From the NCBI GenBank assembly GCA_013368315.1, contig JAACJM010000212.1, positions 62,001-126,000 on the forward strand: DNA of 64,000 nt, in the 5' to 3' direction. Both the position numbers and the translations under genes were made by a program. The notes beneath the pieces were generated by a model. The model was not told the DNA's origin and did not search any database. It saw only the letters and a list, made by a program, of their open reading frames with translations. Shown in pieces: positions 11,807 through 22,744 of the stretch (within the stretch, counting starts at the first letter, position 1; each line of letters starts with the position of its first letter). Source of the DNA: Tetrapyrgos nigripes. Taxonomy: Eukaryota; Basidiomycota; Agaricomycetes; Agaricales; Campanellaceae.

Positions 11807-11932
11807 CACGCCGAAAAGACCAAAATATCTGCTCGACGGATAGATGTACGAATAGTCACGGACTGTATTCTCGTTACGGTCAACTATTCGTACACCTATC
11901 CGTCGAGCGGATATTTTGGTCTTTTCGGCGTG
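11807..11932. mobile_element. 126-base fold-back (MITE-like) element
   Basis: Two 50-base arms (11807-11856 and 11883-11932) are inverted repeats with only two mismatches, separated by 26 bases. Arms begin cacgccgaaaagaccaaaat. The flanks read ctaga before and agacc after, so a 3-base aga target duplication is possible. Unit A of the tandem duplication lacks it at the matching place. It has no coding capacity and would depend on an outside transposase. Confidence 0.8.
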
Positions 11933-12108
11933 AGACCAACAAATTTGCAAAAAAATATATATATTCTGTAGTTTTCAAGCATCGGTATCCCAGAGCAGAG
12001 CATCTGAAAGAAACATACTTACCAGCTGCTAATACTATGGATGATGGTGGAAGAGGAACTTGAAAGTCAAGCGGTAAACAAGACCAAATCACTTTCCTTC
12101 TATTCACC

Positions 12109-12699
12109 ATGTTGGTAGCTCGTGCAGCGGGCTCGCTGGTCCGACAACGGGCAATAGTCCCTGCAATCCAGCACAGATCTGCCTCTACATCGTCACACGA
12201 CGACCACCATGATAGCCACCACCGAGAGGACACCACTGTCTACCCACAAGAAAGTACGCATCTGTTCCTGGTTTCCCCGAAACTACGCGAAATCTGAACT
12301 CTTCGTCATTATTCAGGTTTTCTCTCTTCTTTCTGGGCCAAATGTGTTCTCGTAGCTGCGCTCGGGGGTGCTGCACTCAAATTTGCGCCTGAACGAGGAG
12401 ATGATGCATTTTTCACGCGTTGGATCAAGGAGACCACTACTTCGCCAGAGACTTGGTTGGACATGAACGCGCATCATACTACACAGAGCAAGAGGCTTGC
12501 AGATCAAACTCAGCTCTTCGCAACGGCTCAAAGGCCTAGGGTCAATCGTTATAGATTCGCTCAGTGCGTCTTATACCTTTCGTTCATGTCAGCTGCTGAT
12601 CTTCAAATAATTACCAGGAACTTGAACTCCGCATCCGCGTATGACGTCCCAGTTGGAATGTCCGTAGACATGAGCAACGTTCTTGTGAAGAGAAACTAG
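12109..12699 (+). CDS. Mitochondrial complex I accessory subunit, NUO-17.8 type
   Basis: A small mitochondrial inner-membrane accessory subunit of NADH:ubiquinone oxidoreductase as found in fungi. Exons 12109-12253, 12317-12563 and 12618-12699 join in phase to 157 residues. The N-terminus is a basic, hydroxylated targeting sequence (MLVARAAGSLVRQRAIVP). A single hydrophobic segment follows (CVLVAALGGAALKFAP). The C-terminal half has the family-like pattern LDMNAHHTTQSKRLADQTQL and a closing SASAYDVPVGMSVDMSNV. A His/Asp-rich stretch (SSHDDHHDSHH) follows the presequence. It probably shared an ancestral divergent promoter with the MFS gene. The family call is from motif memory of fungal 17.8 kDa subunits and is fairly, not fully, certain. 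Confidence 0.7.
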
Positions 12700-13268
12700 A
12701 TTGCCAATAGACTGTTCTTTGGAGGCTGACATCTCGAGAGTGATTGTGCGGCGTGTGCATCTACGCGGCTGAACATACAACTGACAGGGCACTGCGTCTA
12801 ACTTCAATGCAATTGCTATGGTCCCAGCTACGGGAATTCAGAAGGAGACGGCAGTTCGAGTTCCTAGACAATGAGACAGGGGCGGTCCGAGCTGAGGCGG
12901 ATGTTGCATAAGCGGAACGCGAAACTGGTACGCTTCCTTGACAACATTGTCACTACTAGCCTGGCTCCTCAGCCTTCTAGCGCGAGCTATACGCATTACT
13001 CGAATGACTACAGCCATTTAGCAAGGAATACCAGATCGTCGCCATGTCATTTTGTGGGTTCTCAAATCTATGCCCTGACAGTGAGAGCAAGATAGAGAGA
13101 CCAGGTTGGTATGCTTAATAGCTTATGCTTCCGTGCAGCGACACATACCGCCAAAGATCGCCGCCTCGATTGCTATTTCCAATACGCGTTTTCCGCCCTC
13201 TTAAAGACGTTTCCGGACATTTCATCACCATCTTTCACTCCTTTACCCTCCCAGTCCCTCTGCGCGCG
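12700..13268. other. Intergenic, nothing recognised
   Basis: About 570 bases between the complex I subunit and the oxidase. CT-rich patches near 13200-13260 are typical of a fungal core promoter; no gene seen. Confidence 0.6.
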
Positions 13269-15275
13269 ATGTTAGTCCCTGTGGTAGCCGCCACCTTCAT
13301 CATCTCAGCCCTAGCTGGCGTTTCCAGCGCGCAGTCGCCAGCCTATAACGGCATCTGCGAACAAATATCTGGTTCTATATCCGCCGGTTCGGGTGTCTAC
13401 TACAAACCCGACCGTCTCTACCGGAAGGGAATAGAGCATTTCATGACTTCCAGCGAGCAGGAGTCTAGTTGTGTCGTAGAGCCTGGAAATACTGATGATT
13501 TGGGAAAGATCGTGAGTCAAATAGTTTGTTCACTTCAACGATGCTAGTAGACTAATGTCGATGTTATGGTTATTCCTGTAGATCACTATCCTTGGCTCTA
13601 CTCGTACTCCATTCGCTGTACGTTCATTTTTTTTCAAGTCATGCTGTAGGTGATTGTTTCCTAATGTCGCCCTCAGGTCAAAGGTGGAGGCCACTGTTCC
13701 AATCCCAATGGTTCATCAACAGAGGGCGTCCAAATTGCCATGTACAGATTCTCCGATGTGAACTATAATGCAAACGCTCAAACAGTAGAGATTGGAACTG
13801 GATTGATCTGGGACGACGTCTACAATGTCCTCATTCCTCAAGGTGTAAATGTTGTTGGTGGTCGTACTAGTGGTGTTGGCGTGGCTGGGTTTACGCTAGG
13901 TGGAGGTATGTTATAGGTTGATGCTAAGGTTTTTTACTGGGCCTGAGAAACAACAACTATCACAGGGTATTCTTGGTTGACCAATCAGTATGGGCTCACG
14001 GTCGACACGGTGGTTTCGTTTGAGCTCGTCAAGACGGATGGTACTGTTGTGACCGTTACGGATTCCTCTGATTCGGATTTGTTCTGGGCGTTGAAAGTAT
14101 GTGGACCCTCATCCGTGTATAAATTAAAGAAATATTTCTTTACTGATCCGCCTTCCCAAATCAAATTGAACTATGTAGGGTGGTCTCAATAACTTTGGTA
14201 TCGTGACAAAAATCACTCTCAAGACTTTCCCGCAAGGCCAAGTCTGGGTACGTTTTGGCGTAGGAGTCTCTTCAGTAATCCTTTCTAACATTATGTTCTC
14301 GCTCACTCTAGGGTGGACTTGTTATCTACACGTCGAACAAGCTTGACGAGGTTGCAACTGCAGTTACCAATTTCGCTGCAAATGTCAACGATCCAAAAGC
14401 TAGCATCATTACTGCAGTAAACTTCCTGCTCACTCAGGTGTGTCTCAATTTAGCATCTGTCTCGTTAATTCCTCATCTGTCTCGTCTTTTTGTTTTCTCT
14501 GTGGATGTCATTCTCATCACCTGCTCCAGACCCTCGTTACCCAACTCATCTTCTATGACGGCCCTAATCCTCCTGATGGAATTTTTGACGAGTTTTTGGA
14601 TATCACATCCTTGAGTAAGGATGTCAAATCTCGAGACTTCATTTCACTCTTCAAGTCTTCGCCGGTGAATCTCACTGCCAATCAAAGGTCGGTGTCTAAT
14701 ACCGTCCCGGTCATCAATACCTCCTCAACTCACTACCTATTCGCAGGGGTCTCTTCCAAAACATTCCCGTCGTCAACCTGACCGCTAACGTAATCAACGC
14801 CATGTTCAACGAGACAAAGGTAAAGTCTACGCACCCTCTCTTTGGGAACGACCTGACGTCTTACCTCTCTCTGTGTAGTACTGGGGTGACGAACTCGATA
14901 ACCACTCCGGCAACCTTCATTTCCTACCAACTCGAGCCTTTCCTACCTTCTATCCTCTCACACAGCTCGTCCGCAAGCGCCTGGCCACCCACCCGTGACG
15001 TTGCATACCTTCCCCTCAACATCGACTACGGCTGGTTACTCGAATCCCAGGACGAAGTTCTCCGTGACGCTGCCAGACAAAGTGCTGCGCATATCACCCA
15101 AGTTGCGTTGGATGAAGGACAACAGGTGGAGAATGCACCTCATTATGTTAACTATGCACTCTATGACACGCCTATTGAGAAGATTTATGGGGCGAGTTTG
15201 GATAAGATGAGGAGTGTGAAGGCGAGGGTTGACCCTGATGATGTGATGGGGCTTACTGGGGGATTTAAGTTTTGA
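13269..15275 (+). CDS. Secreted FAD-linked oxidase (PCMH/BBE type), one apparent frameshift
   Basis: A berberine-bridge/glucooligosaccharide-oxidase-like flavoenzyme, presumably oxidising a sugar or alcohol outside the cell. Signal peptide MLVPVVAATFIISALAGVSSA. The FAD domain has VKGGGHCSNP, whose His is the usual covalent flavin site, and SGVGVAGFTLGGGYSWLTNQ. Position two of the bicovalent pair is not Cys (YGLTVDTV). The C-terminus has the BBE block: VNYALYDTPIEKIYG then VDPDDVMGLTGGFKF. Exons are separated by clean gt-ag introns (for example 14820-14878). After the exon starting YWGDELDNHSG the frame is lost. The double a at 14912-14913 should be single to continue into FISYQLEPFLPS. This is either a consensus error or a recent mutation; the rest is intact. 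Confidence 0.8.
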
Positions 15276-15785
15276 TTCGGAAAGGACAAAAAGGCCGTCT
15301 TTCCTTCAAATCTAAGTTAAAGTATAGATTATTAGATAGGTCCGACATTCGTTTCGCATTGATATTATATCTATAATCTAACGTACTCACTGTCAGAGCC
15401 TCTGGGAGGCTTGGTTGATACCATGGACTTTACATCATATATTACTTACACCCCTTACGAAATAAATCATCGTTCCTTTTTGTACCGTTCCATGCTCAAG
15501 ACCACTCGACACCATCACAAAGGGTTTCGTCAATGTCACTGTTCCCGATCTCAGTATGATACTGTGGCGCTGCTTAGTCAAAAAATTTTCCGTTTCATTG
15601 GCAACCTTCTCATGCCTCGGCCTTCCTGAAACCTACGGCGCTGCTAGACTTCCGAATGAATCTACTCTCTTCCTTCATTTTACAGCAACTTACACAGTGC
15701 AGAGCAAATCGGGATATATGGCTGGTCATGCAAGATTTACTTGACAGTCATTCTCCTTTTTGCCGAAAAGCCGCTTACGTTGAAA

Positions 15786-15836
15786 CTTGAAGCTTGAAGC
15801 TTGAGGCCTTGAGGCTTAGCGCCTCTTGAGTCTTGA
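15786..15836. repeat. Short tandem and inverted simple repeat
   Basis: Three cttgaag units pass into two cttgaggc units and then the inverted form gcctcttgag. It lies in the intergenic space before the APP1-type gene. No function assigned. Confidence 0.5.
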
Positions 15837-15929
15837 CGTGTCCCAAGGGTCATCAATAGCGACCGCAATAAGCACTACGGTGACTTAATCTGAATCATCT
15901 ATCAGGGCGTCATGCATTCAAACAGAACG

Positions 15930-15937
15930 TATAAAAA
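15930..15937 (+). promoter_or_regulatory. Probable TATA box of the APP1-type gene
   Basis: tataaaaa 50 bases upstream of the ATG at 15980, a usual spacing. Confidence 0.55.
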
Positions 15938-15979
15938 CACGCTAAGGGCCAACACTACCAGTCGCGTCGTTCCCTAATC

Positions 15980-17281
15980 ATGCAGTTCGCAGGTCTAGCC
16001 TTGACCGTCATCCTTTCTCTCTCACCCATTTACGCCACTCCTCTATTAACCACCTCCTCCACTCTTTCAAAACGAATCCCCGTCACCGATTGTCTCGACG
16101 TCCTTGTATTTGATTCTCCAGGTTTCCAAAACGCGTCTGATGCAAGCCAAACTATAGCTAGTGTCGAAGCCTTTGCTTTCCTTAAAGACTTGGACACCGA
16201 CGAGCTCAGACAGTCTACCGTCAACGCGCTCAATTCCATTGGGTTCAACCCAGGCGAGGATGCTATTGATACAGCCGTCGACAGGCTCAAATTATTTGCT
16301 GCTGTTGGTGTTCCGAGGGTCACTGTGACCGTTGAAGCGGAAGGGTGTAGCGAGACACCAAAGTTGACTGCTACGGCGCTGGAAGATTTGGGAGAGACAA
16401 CTAGCCTCGCGTCTTTTGGGACTTGTGCTGCCCCGGCGACGAATGGAGGTGCAGAGATAACACTCACTGTTAATGGAAGCGATTTCTCGTCTGCGAGGAT
16501 CTTCCCTTCTGGGCCGGATGGATTTGGGGTTATTTCTGGTATGTTTTCTTCGTGATCATGCGTGTAATAGTGCACTGTGTAATAATCTCCTAACTATTTT
16601 TTTTCCCAAGACATCGACGACACAGTCAAAATCTCCCATTCTCTTGACACACTCCAATTAGTCCAAGCAACTCTCTTCGACGAGCCTGCTCCTATCCCAG
16701 GCATGCCCGAAGTCTATGCTTCGCTTGCCAGATCCCTCAACTCACCCCAGTTCATCTACGTCTCTGGCTCTCCCTACCAGCTCTACCCCTTCCTCCGCGA
16801 CTTCATCGACACAACTTTCTCAGCTTCCAACGGTCCACTTTTCCTGACCAACGTCACTGTCACTGATCTCAATGTTTTGTTCCAAACCCTCACTGCAGAC
16901 GACGGGAACGCGACTTTGGTTTATAAAATTGGTCAGCTTACGAGGATTCATGAGATGTATCCTGGGAAGAGTTTCCTTACGGTTGGAGATTCGACGCAGC
17001 AGGACCCGGAGACTTATGCCACGATGTGAGTAATTTCAGTACTTGAAGTAAGAGGTTTTTGGCGTGCATACTGACTTATATCCTCGTTTTCAAACAGCTA
17101 CAACACCTTTGGTGGAGACTTTGTTCGTTGCATCTGGATCCATCTCGTTGAAGGTGCAGATAACTCTGATGAGAGGTTCAAGACTGCTTTTGAGGGTGTT
17201 CCTCAAGAAAGGATTAGGCTCTATACGGATGACCAGATCCCCGAGTTGGCATACGTCGATGTCGCTGGAGGACAGTGCTGA
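15980..17281 (+). CDS. Secreted phosphatase with APP1 catalytic domain
   Basis: Exons 15980-16538, 16611-17025 and 17098-17281 join in phase to 385 residues. Signal peptide MQFAGLALTVILSLSPIYA is followed by a pro-like segment ending in a dibasic KR. The APP1-type HAD-like core starts at ISDIDDTVKISHS, with the two catalytic Asp, and continues with FIYVSGSPYQLYPFLRDF and the KSFLTVGDSTQQDPETYA motif. In yeast App1 this domain has phosphatidate phosphatase activity in the cytosol; a secreted version is common in basidiomycetes and its substrate is unknown. It sits between two FAD oxidase copies but was not duplicated with them. No defect seen. Confidence 0.85.
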
Positions 17282-18281
17282 ACAGCTACAGATTGAAGCA
17301 CTAGTAGGACATCTTAGGAGTAAATTATCAATACTGTTATACACATTAATCCATTGTGCACTACATATTATATGCGCCTTGCTCTGGCCATTCGTGGGAG
17401 TGTTCCAATTTGGGACGTGAGGTTTCTTCGTCTTCCACGTCCACATCGTGCCAATCGCAATGTCGCGTCCGATATCACCCACTTCCCAGTCTTCAAAAAG
17501 CGAGCTCAACGTGTTCTCCGTATCTCGGGCTGACCAGGGAAACAGACAGTTAAATGTCATTTAATGGCCAGGCAGTTTACGCCGTTTCCTCTATGGTCCA
17601 TAGGCGTTGCTGGAGCGCTGTTGCTCAGAAAAAGAAGAAAGAAAAAACAACATGAAGACATCGGTTTTGGATGGACCTTCAAATTGCATGATTCAGTCTG
17701 CATGAATGAAATCGGTTGATATCGAGAGCGGCTGAGTGGATACTGAACGAGTAGGTTCTTAATAAGCGAGGGTACCGAGCCAAGAGCCTAGGGGAGACTA
17801 TGGATATGTATACCCGGCTGGTGACCTACAGATAGACAATACTATCACCAGATGACTCATTCCTACGTCTCCTACTGTCGTCCCACTCCTTTCCCGACTA
17901 TTTTCTCGACGTCAACTGATGCTCATCGGATTTTGGTGTTCGTGATTTCGGATCCTTTGACAAGGCGACGACGGTTTCACGTCCGTTTTACAGGCTGCAC
18001 ACTTGAACGGAATCAAATGTGCGTTGCCAATTTTCTTTTTTTGCCGGGAAGCGTTTCTGACATCTTCCCAACGAACTTCAGGTTTGTTTCATCGTCTGGT
18101 TTTGTAACAATCCCAATGGACTGTGTCGTGTTTTCGTCTTCAAAAGCGAAGGGCACGCTGTTACCTGGATATCCTTTTCCCCTTCCATACCACATCAATA
18201 TCGCAACACACGCACGACCGGTTTTATCTTTTCTCCCAGCCATGGCAGTACCACACCAATACCCTAGTCCACGTAAACAAG
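17282..18281. other. Intergenic, no convincing gene
   Basis: One long open frame from 17852 runs through this region into the FAD-oxidase remnant in the wrong frame. It has no motif and ends inside the remnant, so it is taken as chance. Confidence 0.55.
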
Positions 18282-19060
18282 ATGCTACTCCCAGCTGGCA
18301 TCGCGTTTTTTTCTCCTGCCAGCCCTTGCTAGACTTTCAGCGGCGCAATCCCCAGCCTACCTCAGCGTCTGCCAACAACTTTCTGGCTCAATATCCAATG
18401 CCGCAGTGTGTCGGGTGTTTACTACTCATCAGACCCGGAGTACACGAAGGGAAACCATCATTTTATGACATCGAGCGAGGAAGAGTCTAGTTGTGTCGTT
18501 GAACCTGGGACTGCTCAAGATTTGGGAAAGATCGTGAGTTGGGGGGTTTTGATCGCTCTCATGATTCTGTTTGGACTGATATTGGACTCGGTACAGCTCA
18601 CTATTCTTGGTTCTACGCTTACTCCGTTCGCAGTACGTATAATTCGCTGAAGGGATTCATTTACTGAATAATGATGTACTATTCCTTTGTCCAGGTCAAA
18701 GGTGGAGGTCACTGTTCCAATCCCAACTGCTCGTCAACAGTGGGCGTCCAAATCGCCATGTCTAGATTCTCTGATGTGAACTATGATGCAAACGCTCAAA
18801 CAGTGGAGATTGGAACTGGATTGATATGGGACGACGTCTACAATATCCTCATTCCTCAAGGCGTAAATGTTGTTGGTGGTCGTGTTAGTGGTGTTGGCGT
18901 GGCTGGGTTCACGTTGGGTGGAGGTAAGAAATTGGATAATGCTTCCTCAAGACTTTTCGCTGGTTCTGAGACAAAACAACTATTACAGGGTATTCTTGGT
19001 TGACCAATCAGTACGGGCTAACCGTGGACACAGTGGTTTCGTTTGATTCTATTCCTGACG
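18282..19060 (+). pseudogene. 3'-truncated FAD-linked oxidase copy
   Basis: Paralogue of the oxidase at 13269. It keeps the start (MLLPAGIAFF), the cysteine-rich N-terminus, KGGGHCSNP and GGGYSWLTNQYGLTVDTVVSF, and the same intron positions. Homology stops near 19047 after gtttcgtttga, so the substrate half and BBE block are missing. Two more breaks are visible: a seven-T run at 18306-18312 that is one T too long for the signal peptide, and a gtgtgt repeat near 18399-18404 that shifts the frame. The T-run could be a consensus error, but the truncation cannot, so this copy is a real pseudogene. Confidence 0.8.
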
Positions 19061-19325
19061 AGGTAAAAATATCCTACCTATTCCTATACTCCATAGCTAA
19101 TCAATTCTTGCCTTTAGAACATCCGGCACGGTCATTCGTTGGTCAGATGAGAAGAACGTAATGGCAATGGTCTAATGGTACCGCCCCGATATAAAGTCAC
19201 TGACATGATAAGAAGAGAACGATTCTGCTGGGTCTGTTCCATCACTGCCCATTCTCAGCTCCGAGTCGTTCCACGAACTCAGGCTTTGTTCTCAGCCCAT
19301 TGCCCACCGGCTACTACCAAATAAT

Positions 19326-20579
19326 ATGGCGTCGATATCTGAGCCAACCGATCCTCAGGCCCAGGTTACTATTGAACCTGCCAATGCCAATACCAAGAGC
19401 AGCGGCGTTGTCAGCGACTCAGCGACTGACCTCCAACTAGACCCCGATGAAATCCAATTCTTTCTCTCTCAAACTGGTATTCAGTCCCTCGAAGAGCTCA
19501 AGGTGCATATTAATGCACTTCGTGAGGAGGCCCTAGAGGTACGTGTATATTAGTATACTATAGCTACGTATCGTAATTCCCCGGATTTGGAGCAGGTCCA
19601 CGCCTATCCATGTATCCGCCGCTTCTTGTTTGCACGGCTGCGAATCTCAAAACATCCTCTCTACGAATACTTCATCGAGTCCATGAAGAAAGATACGAGT
19701 GCAGTGTTTTTGGATGTGGGATGTTGTTGTGAGTACTTTTATCATTCATTTCATGAATCAATAGTAGTCTTATGACCATTTTGCTACTGGCAGTTGGAAC
19801 AGATATCCGCAAAGCCATCGCAGATGGATGTCCCGAGGAGAGAATTGTGGGGACTGATTTGCATCCTGGTAAGTGTTTGAAATAAGCTTCCTCGCTAGGA
19901 ATCAGGATCAGAACTGACGATTCATGACTGACCTACTTTACTATATATCTCATAGAATTCTGGCAACTAGGCTACAAACTCTTCCGAAAGCGATCCAGAG
20001 AGAATGACCAGCAGATTTGTTGCAGGGGATTTACTCGCCGGCGACGTCGAGAGCCTGAGAGACAGCTTATTGAACAACTTGAGCCTGACTGGGAGTAACC
20101 TCCAGGGTACATCGATATCATCCGGGACGATTAAACACATCCACGCATCCAACTTTTTTCATCTCTTTTCTGAGGAGAATCAGAAGAATGTTGCGAGACG
20201 CTTAATTGCACTTCTCCTCAAGTCCCAGTCCTCTCAGTCTGCCAGTGTCGAAACCGAGTCCAACGTAAAAGGCTCTCCAATGATAGTCTTCGGCTCACAT
20301 GTCAGTCGTCCGGAAAAGGGCTTCCGTGTGGAAGGTCCCCCACCGAAGCCTGGTATGTTGGGGGATAGAATGTTTTGCCATTCGCCGGAGAGTTGGAGGG
20401 AGATGTGGGAGGAGGTGTGGGAGGAGGTAAGAAGTGAAGCAGGTGGTAATAATAAGGTTAAAGGTGGTGAGCTGAAACTCGAAGCAGAACTGGTAGAACA
20501 ACGTAGAGAGGATGCGTTGGTACCGGTACCTCCAGGGAGTAGATTGTATCGGTTGGTTTGGAGTGTTGTGATTATGTAG
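19326..20579 (+). CDS. Class I SAM-dependent methyltransferase, one apparent frameshift
   Basis: A methyltransferase of the fungal small-molecule type seen in some meroterpenoid clusters; the acceptor is unknown. Exons begin MASISEPTDPQAQ. Motif I is VFLDVGCCFGTDIRKAI, formed across an intron, followed by RIVGTDLHPEFWQLGYKLF and VAGDLLAGD. Later come IKHIHASNFFHLFSEENQ and GSHVSRPEKG. After GYKLF the frame changes. The aaa at 19987-19989 is one base too long; with one a less, the sequence reads through to the downstream SDPERMTSRF. The C-terminus is SRLYRLVWSVVIM. No prenyltransferase, PKS or P450 lies nearby, so there is no sign of a complete cluster. Confidence 0.75.
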
Positions 20580-21190
20580 TTAGACGTTAGTATCCTACAA
20601 AGAGCAATTAGTGAATGGCTCGGGTGTCGTACAGAAGACACACCTCAAGAATTTGGCGCAGGAACCCCAATGTTCCTCTAACTATTGTGAGTCCTGGATT
20701 AGAAACCCAACAGGACGGCCTCATCCTCGTCTGGTAGGGATAAAAATTTGATTCTAGCACGCTCAAGACCGAGTAATTACTTGTATTAATGCCATGATAC
20801 ATGATTAATCATTACATATACTCATGATGGTACAATATAGGGACCGAGAAAACAACTGATAGCAAAGTGGTAGCGGGTAGACAGCGACATGTGGCAGGAG
20901 AGAGAGGAGAACATGAAGAAGAGAAAAGCGGTAACTTCAAGATAATGTGATAATAGGATCAAACACAACTACGGAGAAACTGTATTGGTAGTATTGTCGC
21001 GAAAGGATCAGTGACGAATTGGATTTTCCTTTTTCAGACGACTATGAGCCACGTAGTTTTCAGCAACGTCTTTGGGCAAGAACTTCTCCGAGTGTTCTAC
21101 CTGCGCAAGAACAGTGATCAGTAGGTCATTCTAAAGACTTGTAAATGGCGTAAATCCCCAGTCTGGCCAGGGAAAACCTATGATTGGAGT
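20580..21190. other. Intergenic, nothing recognised
   Basis: About 600 AT-rich bases between the methyltransferase and the kinase remnant. No coding signal or repeat noted. Confidence 0.6.
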
Positions 21191-21604
21191 AGGCGACCCG
21201 TCGCGAAGGCACGTACAGAACGCCCCATCAAGTACTACTGGATTGACTTCGACACGACGAAGGAGTATGATCTAGCAGAGGGGAAAACCGCAGAGGAATA
21301 TCCAGTGTGGGGAGGGGATCATACAGTACCCGAGTTTTCGCATCGCGATGAGCCTTGTGATCCCTTCGCAGTGGATGTCTACCGTCTTGGAACCTTGTCC
21401 GACAGAACCTGTCCGGGTGAGTATCGCTTCTCTGCCTCACACCCATCCTCACTCATCTATCCACCTAATCTTAAAACAGGCCCCCTCTGCCACTCATCCA
21501 TCATTACGCCACCACTCAACCCCGCCCCGTCCTCACCTCTCGTTGCAGAAATGATCAAGAAGATCCGACCACTGACGACTATGGACGTGGCTTCGGATGC
21601 TTGA
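21191..21604 (+). pseudogene. Fragment of a fungal-type protein kinase (C-lobe)
   Basis: Reading from 21191 gives TERPIKYYWIDFDTTKEY, then GGDHTVPEF and DEPCDPFAVDVYRLG. This is the DFG-region-to-C-lobe signature of the large agaricomycete FunK/SPS1-like kinase family. A second piece (PLVAEMIKKIRPLTTMD) follows a possible intron. The N-lobe and catalytic loop are absent, so it is a remnant. The start of another kinase of this family is at 63799. Confidence 0.7.
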
Positions 21605-22744
21605 GCTCATCATCAAGAAGCAGAGCTTTTGAAGCTACGGTCCAGAATAACATACCTGGTGAACCCTTGGTCGATTGTGTAATTTGGCCTTTCATCCACT
21701 GGCCTCGTCGGATCAGCTACATGCTCCGGTTCTTGCCTGCTATACCCAAGCCAAAAGATTGAGTGGGGTGCACAAATCGTCGGATTCTCAGGAGAGCTGC
21801 GTGTGCGCGCAGAGTGCATCGAATGTATATTAGTGCTGGATGTTTTGCGAGACATATACGTACCTAATAGGCCTACTAATGGACAGTCTTTGACTTGAAC
21901 TAGTTTTATGTATTTCAAAACTGTAATTTGAGTGTTTTCATGATGAATCATTGTACAGGAGAACATCTGCAAGGACCTTGCATTTGTGCCAACGTTGCAA
22001 CTTGCGTCCACAACCTCTGTCTTACTCTCACTCATTTCTTATCGAAAGCGAGGTCAAACTCGACAATGATGGATTCCTCTCCGCTCTAAGATCAGCTTTG
22101 ACGTTCTGTTCAGCAGAGGTATGAGTGGACTGGGAGATCTGTTCCGAAGACACGCACGGAGCGTCCCGTCAAGTAAGTATGACAATCTCACCACCACCCG
22201 CATTCTCACCCCGATCCCTATTAGTATCCTTTTCCGAACCCGAATTGTATCCTGACGTAGTCGCAGCTGAGCTAGGGCAACGCGAGCGCTTTTATCAAGG
22301 AGGAGATCGAGCTACGAGAAAGAAGGTGAAGGGAAGGAAGGAAAAGGCAAGGCAACGTGAGGAGAAGAGGATATCAAGCCGAATAAGGAAGTGAGAAAAA
22401 CGACAATGAATCGTAAGCAAGCGAAATCTCAAACCCAAATACAACGTACATCGTTCAGTACACTCACATCCCTAGTATCATCCCGCGGCCAAAATCCTGA
22501 ACTTTCTAGACCCAATTCGTGCTAGTAATAAAAAAGAGCAAGGCCGAAGGTCCGAGCGGATAACAACCTGAGTTGGGGCACTAGCGAGTTCGAGTATGTG
22601 GAGGTATGTGGTTCTTCGGATTGGCGTAATGTAAAGTGGATCGGCAAACTGCGATTATCCTCTTCCGGCTCAAAAGAGGATGCAAACGACGCTTATTTTC
22701 AAACCATCAGAGACCGAAGTCAAGACCGCTCTAACCAGACACTG
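21605..22744. other. Degenerate region with a second kinase scrap
   Basis: At 22135-22173 the frame reads RSVPKTRTERPVK, matching the segment just before the DFG-like motif of the fungal kinase family, and it stops at a good gtaagt donor without a convincing next exon. The rest shows no recognisable coding signal. The lysine/arginine-rich frame ending at 22394 is not supported by any motif. Confidence 0.45.

Larger units (their letters stand above)
9420..12089. repeat. Tandem duplication unit B
   Basis: Second unit of the MFS duplication, including the upstream region to within about 20 bases of the complex I subunit ATG. Compared with unit A it carries the extra fold-back element at 11807-11932. 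Confidence 0.8.

Noticed and set aside
17852..18490. 212-codon open frame
   Set aside because: No motif; it overlaps the FAD-oxidase remnant in a different frame.
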